A DNA stretch of 64,000 nt from Lottia gigantea (GCF_000327385.1 NW_008708358.1:1048199-1112198); one strand, 5' to 3'; shown: positions 26,101-39,000, counted from the first letter of the stretch. Notes: generated from the sequence alone by a model not told the origin. A program made the numbers and translations.

Positions 26101-27979
26101 CAAGGCATTGACATTAGATAAGCCTGGGCATGTATTGGAAACTCTTATCATTTTTTGTGATGACAATGAATTCTTGAAATAAGGAGCTTAAAATAAAATT
26201 TCATTTTCTAATGAAAATATTTGAATACAAACAATAACTTTTTTTGTAGAGTGAAAGTTTTTCTGGGAAACTGGAATGAAATTTCAATTGACCACCTCAA
26301 ACCAACAAGTCAATCATCTTCTCTTTGATGAATAAGAAAGAACAATTGGATATCTAATTTCTAAAATCTTGTAAGAAATTAATTTATCTAATGAATTATT
26401 CATACAACTCCTGGATCTCTATTTCTAAATTTTTTTGACTCATTCATTCATGAGCCTTTCAAGCTATCTTCTGGTACTCTAAGACAAAGCTTTTTCTGCT
26501 ATGCAAATTGGTCTATGGTTATAAAAATATTTGAGATGTTTCTCAGGTATTCCTATGGTTATTGCTCGTATCACTAGCTAGGGGTACTAACAACCTAGAT
26601 TGAGAACCAAGAACTGCCAAGGTAGCTATCCAAAGACAGTGAATAAGGAACTTTTCTTGGTGCTGAAAAATCACAGCCTTCCTGAAAATAGTAATTTCAG
26701 TCCTCGGCTCAGTCTCATAACTTTAGACATTAAGTCCATGCACAATGTTTTGTATAGAGAATTAACAATCATCATTGGCATCAGCTTTCAAAAAATAGCT
26801 CAACTATTTCATGGACCACACTATATTCTTTTGTCAGAAGATTTTTCGTAGGCAACTGCCTCTTTAGTTATGATTAAAATAACCACCAGAATATTTTCTA
26901 GTACTGACATGCATTTGTGATGTCATACTGATAAATCATAGTCAATTGCTTTTGACTGTTTATTTCCAACTGAGTTCTTTTCAAAATACTGTATACAACA
27001 ATATTGTATTAACATGTAACAACGACTTATATCAATCAAGATACAATAACAGTCTCCAAAGTTTAATCAGAAACAAAGCATTACTTGAAAGTTCTCAAAT
27101 TGTACAGAATCATTGCAAATGAATAGTTGCAACCACCGGCATGACTTTAAAATAAGATTTGATGCTTAAGCTTATACCTAAGAATAGAAGTTGGCTTACT
27201 GGAAAAAAAAAATGGCTAGCTTTTAAATCTGAAAGGAAATGATTAATAAAGAAATTGACATAATACAAAATTAATATACATTAGTCAAAAGGAGAGACTT
27301 GACATGTGCAAATTTATAATCATTAACTGTTTCAGTCAGAAACACCACATTTGCCGGAAAACATTCAAACTCAATCTAAGCATATTTAGGAAACAAGACT
27401 TACCTCAATTTCTTTAAATCTTTTTGGTGGAGGACCATCATATCTACTCTTGTCCATATCATTGTTAAATTCAAACTTTCTTCTCGGTGATCTGGTGTCC
27501 GGTCTCCTGTCCATTGGACCCATATGTAGCCGTGGAGGTACCATATTTCTCCCCATCATTGGGGAAGGACCCGGTTGATTTCGGGCCATCATATTGGCTT
27601 CTATGTTTTTCAACATTTCAGATTGTTTCTGTAAAAGGTTGCTCGTTATTGCTAGTTGTTGTTCTCGTATTTTCAGTTCTTCTGCCATTTTCCTTTTCCC
27701 TTCATCTTCCATTCTATTTCTCTCAAAATCTCGTCTCTCAGGTTGACGGCCATGGTTATAATCAAACTCTTGACTACGTCTACCTAATGATTCATTTCGA
27801 TCTCTTCTATCTATTTCAATTCCTCTTCGATCACTCTCCAAACTTCTCCTCTCCCTTGGTTGAGGTCTGATGCTATCTCTGGGGTCTGGAGGAAGTCTAC
27901 TGCCAGACAACATTCTCTGATCAGAGTATCGACGGCCTGGGGATGTTGCAGGGATACGATACCTATCATTTGAATACAT
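20141..27979 (-). CDS. ZnF-A: CCHC zinc-knuckle and matrin-type C2H2 zinc-finger protein
   Basis: Probably a nuclear RNA- or DNA-binding protein; the family is not securely recognised (the last finger resembles CIZ1/ZNF318-type matrin fingers). Eleven exons: 27979-27404, 26044-25981, 23870-23784, 23366-23292, 23006-22954, 22697-22612, 22256-22172, 21749-21645, 21394-21328, 20956-20835, 20599-20141. Phases agree, giving 592 aa. Order: Arg-rich region with RS/RD pairs (1-90), coiled coil (about 91-131), two CX2CX4HX4C knuckles (C221-C234, C246-C259), an RG-rich linker (about 290-312), three C2H2 fingers (C321/C324/H335/H341; C352/C355/H369/H375; C412/C415/H429/H435), the motif GTKFETAIGARF (about 444-455), and an acidic Glu/Asp-rich tail to His592. 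The exon 6 donor (GTTGGT at 22606-22611) is the weakest join; a GTATTA donor 7 nt downstream would break the phase. It is paralogous to ZnF-B, 5 kb upstream in its own reading direction. Confidence 0.85.
21885..22020 (+). mobile_element. tRNA-derived SINE remnant
   Basis: An A-box-like segment 'tagcacagtttgttagag' (21891-21908) resembles TRGCNNAGYNGGTTAGAG. A B-box-like segment 'ggttctaatct' (21965-21975) resembles GGTTCRANTCC and lies 56 bp downstream. No tRNA cloverleaf closes, so it is not a working tRNA gene. It lies in the intron between exons 7 and 8 of ZnF-A, antisense to that gene. Confidence 0.6.
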
Positions 27980-29475
27980 TTTATTTCTTGATTTAGATTA
28001 TTCAATAACTGTACTGTTACTCAAAACTTTTACACAAATTCTCTGAAAGAATAATACATAATAATTGAATCACTTCTATCACGAAATATAGTGTTGAAAT
28101 TTCTTTTTACAGTTGCAGAATTTTGAGACTACAAATGAGCGACAATTCAGGATAATCATTTGATCAATTGGATTGTGTATTGTCGTGTTTCTATTAGGAT
28201 CTAGTTCAACTGCAGAAAATAAGTTATGCAAGACACCTACAAAGAAACTGGAAGATCACTTCCCAATATTTCCGTGCAATTTTTTCATGTCTTTTCAATG
28301 GCTGCGTACAATTGACAGATTTTTGTTTTGTAAAAGGTTTATTCGAAAACGAAGAATTTATGAAGAAAAAATTTTCATAAGCATAAGGGATTGTCTAACC
28401 TGAATAATTTTTGCAGAAAAGATAAGCTCAGTCTAATGCAAATTCTCATATTTCATCGAAATCCATGGATGACAAAGAAGTATGTTACCGGATTCAAAGT
28501 TATATGGGTTGGCCAAGCAGTGTAAAATGTAGATAATATAGACACCCGAATGACGTAAGTCGTGCTGAAGTATTACCAAGTTGATTCTGTTTCGGGCATA
28601 ATTTACAGTGACAAGTGTTTCTTTAAATATCATTGAATTGTATTTTCCTATAGTTTGCAAAAGGAAACCTTCGAACAGCAACAGAAAGTGGGTGGCAACT
28701 TGAACTGCATGTCAAGTTTTCCGCTACGTGTTGCATGGAAATCTGAAGGTCCTACCTACCAGCTAGTGGTTTTCTCACTCTGATCGTAAATTGAGATCAT
28801 TTTCGTATAAATATTAGCCTCAAAAGGTTATTATTGATATCTAAAGTGGCTATGCTTTGATTTAATTGGCTACATAGGTACTAGGCCTAATACGAAACTT
28901 GCTAACCCATTTATTGCAGCCTATTTATTTTGACGGCAGTAACTATTTACCACGAACGTGGCAAATAGTCCTGAGCAATACACCTAGGCCTACAACTGCT
29001 GTCAAAATAGCTTTCAGAAGCTGGAATAGGGTTAACAAGTTTCAGACTAAATAATCACGGACTATAATGTACAGATGGTCAAATGTGGATTTTTACTGCT
29101 AAAATTTTGGAATTTTTTGTTCAAATTTCTTGGGATCGTTTCAACAAAGCAAATTCGTTTTCCTAAACTGCCTGTGATTTCTTTGGGCATACAGTCCATG
29201 AAAATAATCTTAACGACTCGATTAAACCAGTGAATTAAGAGATCATGTCTTGAATCGTTAGAATTTGTTGGGTGTGCCTCAGCGAATTGTAATTTGGTTT
29301 AATTGTTCTTATCTCCAAAGACGTCCACTCAGGCTGCACCAGAACATAGACCAAAGTAACCTAATCTGTGGATTTTGCTTGTACTCGCCCTACTGCATGA
29401 TAGGGTTATTTACCACTACATGAGAAGCTTTCAATTTTAAATTTATTTCCAGGTGGAGAGCTCAGCTGGAACATA
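27980..29475. other. Divergent intergenic region between ZnF-A and the peptidase gene
   Basis: Both neighbours start away from this 1.5-kb stretch, so it should hold two promoters. It contains the second MITE-like element (28926-29030). An acceptor-like TTATTTCCAG ends at 29452, 23 bp before the peptidase ATG, which suggests an upstream non-coding first exon. Other ORFs here (28173-28403, 28433-28681) lack domain features. Confidence 0.6.
28926..29030. mobile_element. MITE-like element B with nested hairpins
   Basis: The outer inverted repeat 'tattttgacggcagt' (28926-28940) pairs with 'actgctgtcaaaata' (28995-29009), 14 of 15 matching. Inside, 'actatttaccacg' (28942-28954) pairs with 'cgtggcaaatagt' (28957-28969), 12 of 13. 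The right flank 'ctgtcaaaatagctttcag' followed by 'aagctggaatag' matches the right end of element A (18518-18548) with about four differences in 31. Confidence 0.65.
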
Positions 29476-30897
29476 ATGGCAACTTCACGTCCAACACCCT
29501 GTCATCACGATGGAGAGGAAATAAACCCGGATTTTAAGATTGAAGTAGCTCATGATGCAGACATCAATAAGGAATGTCAGCTTTTACATACTGTGGAATG
29601 CGACAAGAATCCTGGCCATAGAGGATTCATTGCCTTTAAGGATTTAAAGTTAGAAAACCTACCCATGGAAGACCGACATATTGAGATATTTAATGAAATA
29701 ATAAAACAAGGTAAAAGAGTTGTTCGGATTATCGTAGAGAAAAGGAGGAATGGAATGACCACGCAGAAACTGGGGACAGGCTTTGTGATTAAGCTCAATG
29801 GTAGATATTTCATGCAAACGAACAATCACGTGATCAAGTCTGAAGACGAAGTCAAAAATTGCATTGTAGAGTTTGGTTACGAATCGCCTGATAGATCTGG
29901 TATATTTAAAAGTCGAGGTGTCAAACTTATATGGACTTGTCCTATGAGAGATACTACTTGTTTTCAGTTTCACCCCGAACCAAACAACTTGAATGAGCTG
30001 GAGATCATAGATTACAGTGCCTTACATCCCTCACTTGCTGTGATATACAAGGACAATCGTAGTTCTACTTATAATACAAGTTATATTAGTCAGAAATCCT
30101 TACATATTACTAATGCTAATCTCAACGATCCAAAAATTAGCATGGTATTTTTGTATTATCCGGAAAGTTTCTTCAATAACATCACCAGTTCATATTTTAA
30201 ATTCCAACCGGTTCCCCCGAATATAGAAGAGTTAACTGGTATTGAAATTAGTATCAAGGAGGATGGTCAAAATTGCAGAGTCATACCCGGTGAAATTATT
30301 AAGATTTGCGATGAATATGTAATTAAAATATCGGAAAGTATTAGCCAAGATATAGTAAGGAACTGTCGACTGATTTTGAACGGCGAAGTTATTAGTCACG
30401 GCTCAATACTTTACTTCATGCAAATCCAATCTAGCCTATTCTTCAGTCGTTTTCGTGGCGTTGACTTCCAAATATACATGGAGCAGTACCCAACTTGCGT
30501 ATGGGTATTTGATTTTAAGCCAAAACCAAAAGGAGCCGAGAAATATATTGAAATGGTGAGCTCCTCCACCGCTAACAATGATAATACGTGTTGTATAGGC
30601 CACCCTCATGGTGCCGTAAAAACTGTTACCTTTGGAAGATGGTTGGGATCTTGTACGGAGAGATTTGATAATCAAGGTCGCCAGATAGTTCACCCAGATG
30701 AAAATTGTCAATGCAGGGAAGTCAAATGTGTCAAGTATTCATGTAAAACGTGTCCCGGGTCCAGTGGATCTCCGGTATTTATCTTAAGACGATGGCTGGA
30801 CGTGGGAAACTATGGCCATTTCATGGGGTACAAAGTAGAAGATATGACTGTCGACGGTAAACAGATAGAGAATATCAACTTAGCCTGGACAACTTGA
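29476..30897 (+). CDS. Intronless trypsin-fold (PA-clan) peptidase-like protein
   Basis: This is one uninterrupted 473-aa coding exon. The N-terminal ~95 residues are not recognised and carry no signal peptide, suggesting an intracellular protein. The peptidase signature is GTGFVIKLNG (about 100-109) and TNNHVI with His118, then CPGSSGSPVF (426-435), where Ser430 would be the nucleophile in GxSGxP. The catalytic Asp is uncertain; Asp179 in IIDYSALHPSLAVI is the best candidate. The His-to-Ser spacing of about 310 residues is much larger than in digestive trypsins and includes an unrecognised insert (about 200-340). A Cys cluster (C411, C413, C418, C423, C426) sits just before the Ser loop. The layout recalls FAM111/HtrA-like intracellular peptidases, but I cannot assign a family. 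AATAAA lies at 31073-31078. Lack of coding introns between intron-rich genes may mean retroposition. Confidence 0.78.
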   Translation: MATSRPTPCHHDGEEINPDFKIEVAHDADINKECQLLHTVECDKNPGHRGFIAFKDLKLENLPMEDRHIEIFNEIIKQGKRVVRIIVEKRRNGMTTQKLGTGFVIKLNGRYFMQTNNHVIKSEDEVKNCIVEFGYESPDRSGIFKSRGVKLIWTCPMRDTTCFQFHPEPNNLNELEIIDYSALHPSLAVIYKDNRSSTYNTSYISQKSLHITNANLNDPKISMVFLYYPESFFNNITSSYFKFQPVPPNIEELTGIEISIKEDGQNCRVIPGEIIKICDEYVIKISESISQDIVRNCRLILNGEVISHGSILYFMQIQSSLFFSRFRGVDFQIYMEQYPTCVWVFDFKPKPKGAEKYIEMVSSSTANNDNTCCIGHPHGAVKTVTFGRWLGSCTERFDNQGRQIVHPDENCQCREVKCVKYSCKTCPGSSGSPVFILRRWLDVGNYGHFMGYKVEDMTVDGKQIENINLAWTT

Positions 30898-31072
30898 GCT
30901 CTATTTTCGAATGACTTGATAACATGGAATTCTTTTTCCGATAACATGTAATCTATTCTAGCGATACTATAAAGTCTCCCGTATGCTCGAATATACTTAT
31001 ATAACTTATGTATTGAAACCTCCAAAATTATATTATGTCTTATGGTGTAATGCATGTCACAATTTCTATGCA

Positions 31073-31078
31073 AATAAA
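31073..31078 (+). terminator. Polyadenylation signal of the peptidase gene
   Basis: AATAAA lies 176 bp downstream of the stop codon at 30897. It is the first such hexamer on this strand after the gene. Confidence 0.5.
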
Positions 31079-31689
31079 ATGAAAATAAGGGTTCAAAGCC
31101 ATTATCTTTGCGATACGCTTTACTGCGCTTGTGTTTTAATGGAATCATCTTTCAACAAAGCAGACTATAGACTATGCCCCTGGTTTTTCCGATCTACTGT
31201 CGGGAGCCTTCTTGCTAATCCTTCCATCATACATTTCCAGAGACAAAATTACAGCATTACCATCTTGGCGGAATATGTAACATTACAACTGTCTGTTGCC
31301 TGTATATTATTTACGAGTTACTCGCATGTGTTCATATTTACAAAAGATTTTTCAAAATATGGCTACATTTTAGCGTGTTGATTGGTCAATTTGCAATTCA
31401 CGTGACATGATGAATATTTATTATTTCGGGTCCAAAGCGAGATGTGGGTGCTGAAGGGAAGTGTACTAGAAATATGAAATAGTTTTCGTTAAGATGCAGT
31501 GTAGATATTTCGATTGTCTCTCATTTATCACCATCCCAGAAAACTGCGACCACGTTACCAGCAAAACAAGATTAGTTCAAGAATGGAAATACCATTTGAT
31601 GAATATTGAAGTCAAAAAATTAAAAGCACAAAACCCATGAAAATGAGCATATTTGTGTATCTTTATTCAAACGTAACTAAATTTTACAA

Positions 31690-32990
31690 TATTTACACTT
31701 AACAAGCAAGCGTAATCAACAATGATAGGCTATAAATGAACAATGGTCAGGTATTGCCATTAGGATTTGTATCAAATACAAAGTCAAAAGAATTGACTAG
31801 TTGTCAAATACAAAAGAAGACATAACATAATGATTGTATCAAATACATAAAATACAAAAGAAAAAACGTAACTAGTTACCAAAATACAAGATGCATGATA
31901 CACTATATATGTATCACCAACAAAAAGATACACATTGAAAATAAACAAAGTAACCAATATAAATGAACAGTGAACACATTGCCATTAAGATTTGTATTGA
32001 ATAAGACTTGACTAGTCATCAAATACAAAAGAAAAACTTAATCTAACGGTCACATATTGCCATTAGTGAAATGGTCACAATGCCACAAAATCAAATACAA
32101 GATACACTCTCTGTATCACCACAAAAGATACACATTGACAATAAATTAATACATGTATCCAATATAAATGAAGAGTGAACATAGCCACATATTACCATAA
32201 GGATCAAAAACAATAAAAAAACTTAACTAGTCATTAAATCCAAGAAAGTAATATTATCCGTATCCTCAGATAAAATACATATATATAAGTCACCAAATTC
32301 AAGGATACACTGTATGTATCCACAAATAAGATACACATTTACAATAAAAAAAAAGGTGACGGAAAAAAAGAAAAAAGAAAGTGACTAAAATATACATTTA
32401 GTCAATATGTATACACATTGACAACAGACTGGATAGCATTTATAATGAAACAGAAAGTTATTATGTGACTCGGTCATTTGGAATACACTACATGGATAAC
32501 TGCAGGATATACATTGACAATATACAAGGTAGCAGAAATAATGAAAATGAAAGTGACTCATATAGTCACTCGGAATACAATTAGTCAATATAGATACATT
32601 AACTGTATCAACAGAGAAGAGCCCCATTGACTCCGATTACAGATGGATATATCGACAATAAACAAGGTTAATGAAAAAGACAGTGACTAAAATGATCACA
32701 AGTCAAGATCAATACAATATCTGGATCATCAGAGAAGATGTATTTAATAGGAAAACATAACAATTTGTACCAAATACATACAATACATAAAAAAATACTT
32801 AACTACTCACCAAATTCCATATGGATACGTTACCAGAACGATGCACACAAAGGTGAAACAGGAAGTGACTAAGAGACTAACAAATAGTCACTTGAAATAC
32901 AATTACTCAATACAAGAACTGTATCACTAGTGAAGATACATTAGAATACATTTGGACAGTAAAGTGAGTAACAGGAATAATGAAAAGCCA
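31690..32990. repeat. Degenerate tandem array, period about 200 bp, behind ZnF-B
   Basis: Diverged units recur with the motifs 'tataaatgaacagtgaacac', 'attgccattaggatttgtat', 'cttaactagtcatcaaatac', 'gatacactgtatgtatcacc' and 'agatacacattgacaataaa', at roughly 200-bp steps (31.73, 31.96, 32.16, 32.39, 32.5, 32.64, 32.93 kb). Units decay toward the ZnF-B end. The minus-strand ORF at 32385-32627 is an artefact of two units. Confidence 0.65.
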
Positions 32991-33003
32991 ATATATGTCC
33001 TAA

Positions 33004-36000
33004 TCAGTCACTTAACTCAATATCAGAGTCACAATCACCACATAAAATCTCATCATCTTCATCATCAGTTAACAGCATATCAGCATCTGTGGATTCCAAC
33101 TTCTCTACTGGTACTGTAGGACTCTTTGGCATCTTCTTTGGTACGCAAGACCCTAGTGTGGACCCCCCAGTTTCAAGAACTCTGTCATGCTCTTGAATAT
33201 TGGGAGATATGATTTGGGAGCTTGATTGATCAAAATTAACATTCAAAGACTTTAAGGGAGTGAAATTTTTTATTTCCAAATTATTTCGTTGATCTATATC
33301 AAGCTTTGAATCTTCATCCTTTGCAACATCTTCAAAAGCTTTATTGCCTTGAGAAACAGATACACTTCTTGATGCATCTAACGACATTAAAATATTCTCA
33401 GTAACTGGTGCAGAAGAGCCATATATTACATGGGTATCACCTGCTTTTGAAATATCTTCACTCTTGTTTCGTACTATATCTGAATTTATTTCTTCGATGT
33501 TTTCAGAACTAGAGATATTACAAGACTGCTTTGGAATCTTTGATACACAGTCACCTGTTTCACCTGCATCAGAAATGTCAGTACCCTTAACTTCCTTTAC
33601 ACTTTCTATGAGTACATCAGAAACACATGACTCTTTTGACACATCTGATGATGGATCAGTGTCCTCCGTGACAGTCTGTGGAATTTCCTTCGATTTTGGT
33701 TTATTTTGGACTGGAGACTTGGCACTTGCTAAAGGTTTCAGATTGGTAAAATCGGCCCTAGCCAACACCTGAAAAAATCTTGCAGTCTCTCTTTTTGATT
33801 TTATATTTTTCTGCATTAATTTACAAAGTTCCAGAAATTTGGCTCTGATAGCAGTTTCATACTTAGTACCCAGAACTTCCTACAAGAAAAACAAATTTTC
33901 TTTCAACATCAGCATCAACATTACCTGCCTTAGCAACAGCATTGTTAGAAATATCATCCCATTTAACTGTCAGGCTTCTTATCCACAATAGCTATACTTG
34001 AATACAAGCAGATATTCTAAAGACAACAAATATTTCAATACTAAAATCACCCAAACTTTCTACATACCCCAATTTTTTCATGGTGTTCTTTGGATCTGCA
34101 ATGATCATCTTTAGCAAAGGATTCTTCAGTATAAAACTTCTTACATAATTTACAGAAATATCCTGAAACTGGCACCACATATTCTACTCCTGTAAATGAG
34201 GAAAAGTCAAGATTATTCATATAATACAATCAGCTAGATTTCAATGTTACATCTTTATATAACTTTTCAACATTAAAATTTTTGAGCAAAAATGAAAATG
34301 AAATATATCTAATTGCTTTACCTGCTACTTTGTTAGCTATTTTAGCCACTTTTGAATTGGATATTTGTCTTTTCTTTTGTAACAACTGAAATAGAGAGCA
34401 TCATAAAATACTAACACCATCATCTTGTATCTGTCTTTGAATATTTTCTGATCATACATGTTGTCTCAAGGAAATCTGAACCACTGATATTTAGAGTTGC
34501 AAGTTTGTTTTATACCTTTGTTTTTATTTGATGAAAGACTAATCCGAAAACTAAATTTAACTTGAAACGTGATACAGGTATATATAAACATTAAAAATCT
34601 TATGTATAAGAAAAATACTTACTGCCTTATGTAGTTTTTCTGTATTATGACTTGTGTACTCCTCAAATGTTTTAAATTTAACTCTGCCACACATCTTACA
34701 TCCTGTCTCACACAGTTCACATTTTTTCTACAATGTAAAAGGTTAAAGTTAATATACCAATCTGAGAACATAACATATAATCAGGAACAATTTACAAGTC
34801 TATTCTTCAGAAAAACCCCTTTCATAGGAGATATCAAATAGAATATAGTTCATCACATTGTCTGGAAAAGGGGATCATATTCAAAATATCAGGATTTATG
34901 TACTTATAATTCAATAATAAAGGTAACCCTAAATGATGTGATATTGATTGAACGTGTATAGTATGCCCAGATCTATGATGTGATATGATAAAATACTTTC
35001 TAATATAACAAGTAAACAATCTTACAATATGAAGTGGAGTTAGTTTATGAGTATTTATCTCAGATTGTATCTTACTGGTAAACTGACAAACATCACAAGT
35101 CATACCAATCAACCTGAAATATAAAAACAACAAAAAATTCATATATATTACAAACATTTCAAGGTTTTAGCCAATTTTACTCGACATTTGTTTTTAAAAA
35201 GATAATTACATTAATCCGATCTCTAGATACCCATATTATTGAGCCAGACTTTACCAGCAAGAAAACTTCATTTCATACTCACTTTGGTTTTTCTACTTCC
35301 TTCGTAGAGTCTTTCATTGGATGTTGATTTTGAGTAACAATATCACTGTGAGATTGATTAGAATTAGAATAGTGACTAGAACTCATATTTTCCTGTTTAT
35401 CAGGAACTTTATTACTGGAGGAATCAACTATCTGAAAATATATAAAAATCAAGGTTGACATCAGTTTTGGACTATTTTCTTCAACACAAAGACTGTTTGA
35501 AATATTAAGGAGTTCATATTTCAATTCACACAAAACAAAAGTAGGATTCTGTACAAATTTTGGCCTGACAGAAATCTATCAATTAGACTTTTCAATAGAT
35601 CAATGACAAGATAATTGTGCTTTAAATTTTTACCTTCTCTGCTGCTTGTCTTTGTTCAGCAGATTTCTTCTTCTCCCTCTCAGCTTTTCTAAGATTTTCA
35701 ATATGGCGTCTATATTTACCCATGCTAATCATATGTTTTGGGTTGTCTGTAAAACAATAAATATTCCATCATCATTTAGTTTGGACAGAATGTTAGATAC
35801 AATATCCCTTTGTGGTGACAAAAAGATTTAGGGCAAGTGAAGTACAAACCAAACCAAACACAATCATACTTTTTCCATCTATAAAATAAAACCATTATAC
35901 ATGAACTTACTTTGAAACTTTTCCATTTCTTCAGCAATATCAAAGTCTTTTTGACCCTGTACAGGTTTAGCTGAAGCACTTTTTACAGTTTGTTCCCTTG

Positions 36001-39000
36001 CTATAACACTGTTGGTATTGGAGACACAAGATGACACAGTACAAATGTTTTTGGAAGGATTGTTTGTTTTAAGACTAGCGTCTTTGGCTGCATCATTCGA
36101 TGAAACACTAGTAGCATTGATATTCTTTGTGCTAGTATTTTGGACTATATTTTTACTATTAGCACTACCACAACTGACATTTACAGATGCACTACTTGTT
36201 AGTTCCTGACTATTTACATTACTTGCTATTGATACTGCACTCCTTTTCTCTTTTGTTGAACTACCTGTACATTTCTTTGCACTACTTTTGTCTTTTGTTG
36301 CCTCTGATTTTGCACTCTGTTTTGTTGTTACACTTCCAGCCACTGCTAGTGTAAAACTATTTTTCATTAGTGGATTGCCACATGCAATTGATACCAAATT
36401 TGATGGTGTAATATTGTTCAGTGTATCAGAAGTGTCTGGTACAGTATCCACCTCATCTATACTAACAGTCTCTGTTACTTCTGAAACAAATGGTCCAAAT
36501 CATCAAAACATTGAAAAAAAAAAAGATGTATCTCAATATTAAAACCAATTAATATTCTATTGAAATAGGCTTATAAATATATAACTTTGCTTGACTAAAC
36601 TATACAAAACAATTGAAATAATCACATACCTGCTTTCTTTGATTTTTTGATTTGAGGACAATTCTGAACTCTATGTTCCTCAGAGTTACATCTATAGCAT
36701 TTGATTGATTTCATCTTTCCTGAAATAAATTGCAGACAGAGGGTGCTTAATTCTGACTCTAAATCAGTCTTTATTTTTTGAGAACTGCCTAAGCAAAACA
36801 ATGATCACTCCTTCTATTGATATTAATTGAAAAACCAAAATTGACTTCACAATGCTTAGAAAAAAACATTATTGATGAAAACTGGGAGAAATCATTAAGT
36901 TCCATTGCCATTTTCATGACAATTTCACACTGTCTCCTTTAAAACAAGCTTTAACTATACCTGGACAATTTCTACAATGATGACCTGCTGTATTACAGTT
37001 AAAACACACCAATCCTTTTGATTTTCCAAGCTTCTCAACTAAAAAAGTCATAGTTTAATGCCTTTCTTCAATTATTTTTTTCAGTGAAGGAGAAGGTTTT
37101 CAATCATTAGCTTTGAATGAGTTGAACACCTTTTGATAATTTGAGTATATTTCAAATACCACTTTTAATAATTACTATATATATATATCTTTTCAATGCA
37201 GAACTGAGAGACACCAAAAAGGAAAGATGTATTTGTATTATAACAATTGTTCTCATTATAGGTAAAAGTTTGATAATTATATCATTGTTACCTAATTTTG
37301 GACACTGTTCCTTTCTATGACCAATTACTTTACAATAAAAACATGTAGCTGAAACACAAAACACAGTTCTTAAGAGATATAGACAACCAATCTTATACAA
37401 CTCAATATCTGCTATCGTTCTCACCTTTCAGATTGAAATCCAAATTGATGATGCAATAACACTATCATACTTGTGGAACCTCACTGTTATCTAAACCTAC
37501 TCGGTTTCCCAATAAGCAGGTTATTACAAACTGTTTCCTTCAAAAGGACAAATAAAGTACACGCTGGGTTAATAGCCTGGTTTCCGTTTGTGGCCTTGTC
37601 AGTGATGAAGGTTGGAGGGACTGAAAAATGCATCTTGTCCTTCAGATAGGACAATTAACTGCAGCCCCATGTGCTACAGCTGATACAGACCAATCAACAG
37701 TTGAAAAATCGCAAAAGAGTAGGTTAATGCTGCTGTTCTGGCACTACATGGCATTGCTCGTCATCATTAGCCTATGAGATGCAATAAAATGAGACATGAA
37801 ATTTGAATAACATACCATATAAACTTCTTTTCTTTAACAATGGACAATAAGCTATTTCATGGCCGGTTTTCCTACATTTTTCATAAGCACACTTTAAATC
37901 TGGATTCTTTCTCTCCAAATCTATATCTACAATCAGTCAAATTCTATAACAAAACTACATGTAGACCTACTTAAATTTATGTGAATTACTTAAAATATCT
38001 GATGCATTGGTATTTAATTTTAATGAATGAAATTACATATTTTGACTAAAAAAACATGCAAAATAAAATTTGCCCACATGCATGTGCATTTGGCCAATTT
38101 CGCTTCTGTATTCTATACTGTTTATGGAATTTTGACAATTATCATCTAAGACTTTTAAAATAAAAAGATTGAGTCCACTTACCAGTTATATTAATTTCAG
38201 TTGCACCAACACCAGTCTGTAATTATATCAAAATGAGTTTAGAATTAAAAAGGACAAATTGTGGCAGCATGAATTGCTAAAGGTTGAAGAGGACTTGCAT
38301 TGCTAGACACTTTTCACACAATAATTACTGTGGTGGAACTAAAAAATAAATAAAGGTTGTGTATTTCTAACCTCTGTTTTAGCTTTCTTACAAGCAGGTT
38401 CTTCAACAATTCCTATTACTGAAAATATAATTATTACAAAATCAATGTCAATCTATTCAGAAAAGCCATTTTATTTGCAAGGATATCACATCTTGTATCT
38501 TTTTATACAACATTCAGTCTTGATAGCCTTAGATGTTGTACCACAAATTACAATAACTTAAGACGTACATGCTTTTCATATCTTATTGAATTTGTCTAGG
38601 CCCAAAGATATTTAAAAACTAATTCTTGAACATCTACTATCCCTTAATTTCATTTTAGGTGAGCTTCTGTCTGAGTTTATATTCACAATATTATGACAGT
38701 TAAGACATACTGTACCATATACCTGGTGGGGGGACCATTGTAGAATTATAACATACATCAGAGGTGGTGTTAGGTTGATTGTACTGATAATATGGTGGAA
38801 CTATTGTATTTAATACAGGAACTGGATTCATTGGGGGGTACTGCTGTGAATACTGGTAATCTGTGTGGATAGACTGTTGATAGACACTCGTAGTCAACTG
38901 ATTATACATCGAGGTTTGACATTGTCCCATAAGATATGGCATTGACATTTGACTCGGTCCCAATACATTTGCTTCAAGATTTGCTAGCATCTTGGATTGT

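Larger units (their letters stand above)
30898..33003. other. Convergent 3' region between the peptidase gene and ZnF-B
   Basis: No coding exon. The peptidase 3' UTR probably ends after AATAAA at 31073-31078. A minus-strand AATAAA (TTTATT at 31662-31667) would give ZnF-B a 3' UTR of about 1.35 kb that contains the degenerate array at 31690-32990. The ORF at 30983-31381 has no domain features. Confidence 0.55.
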
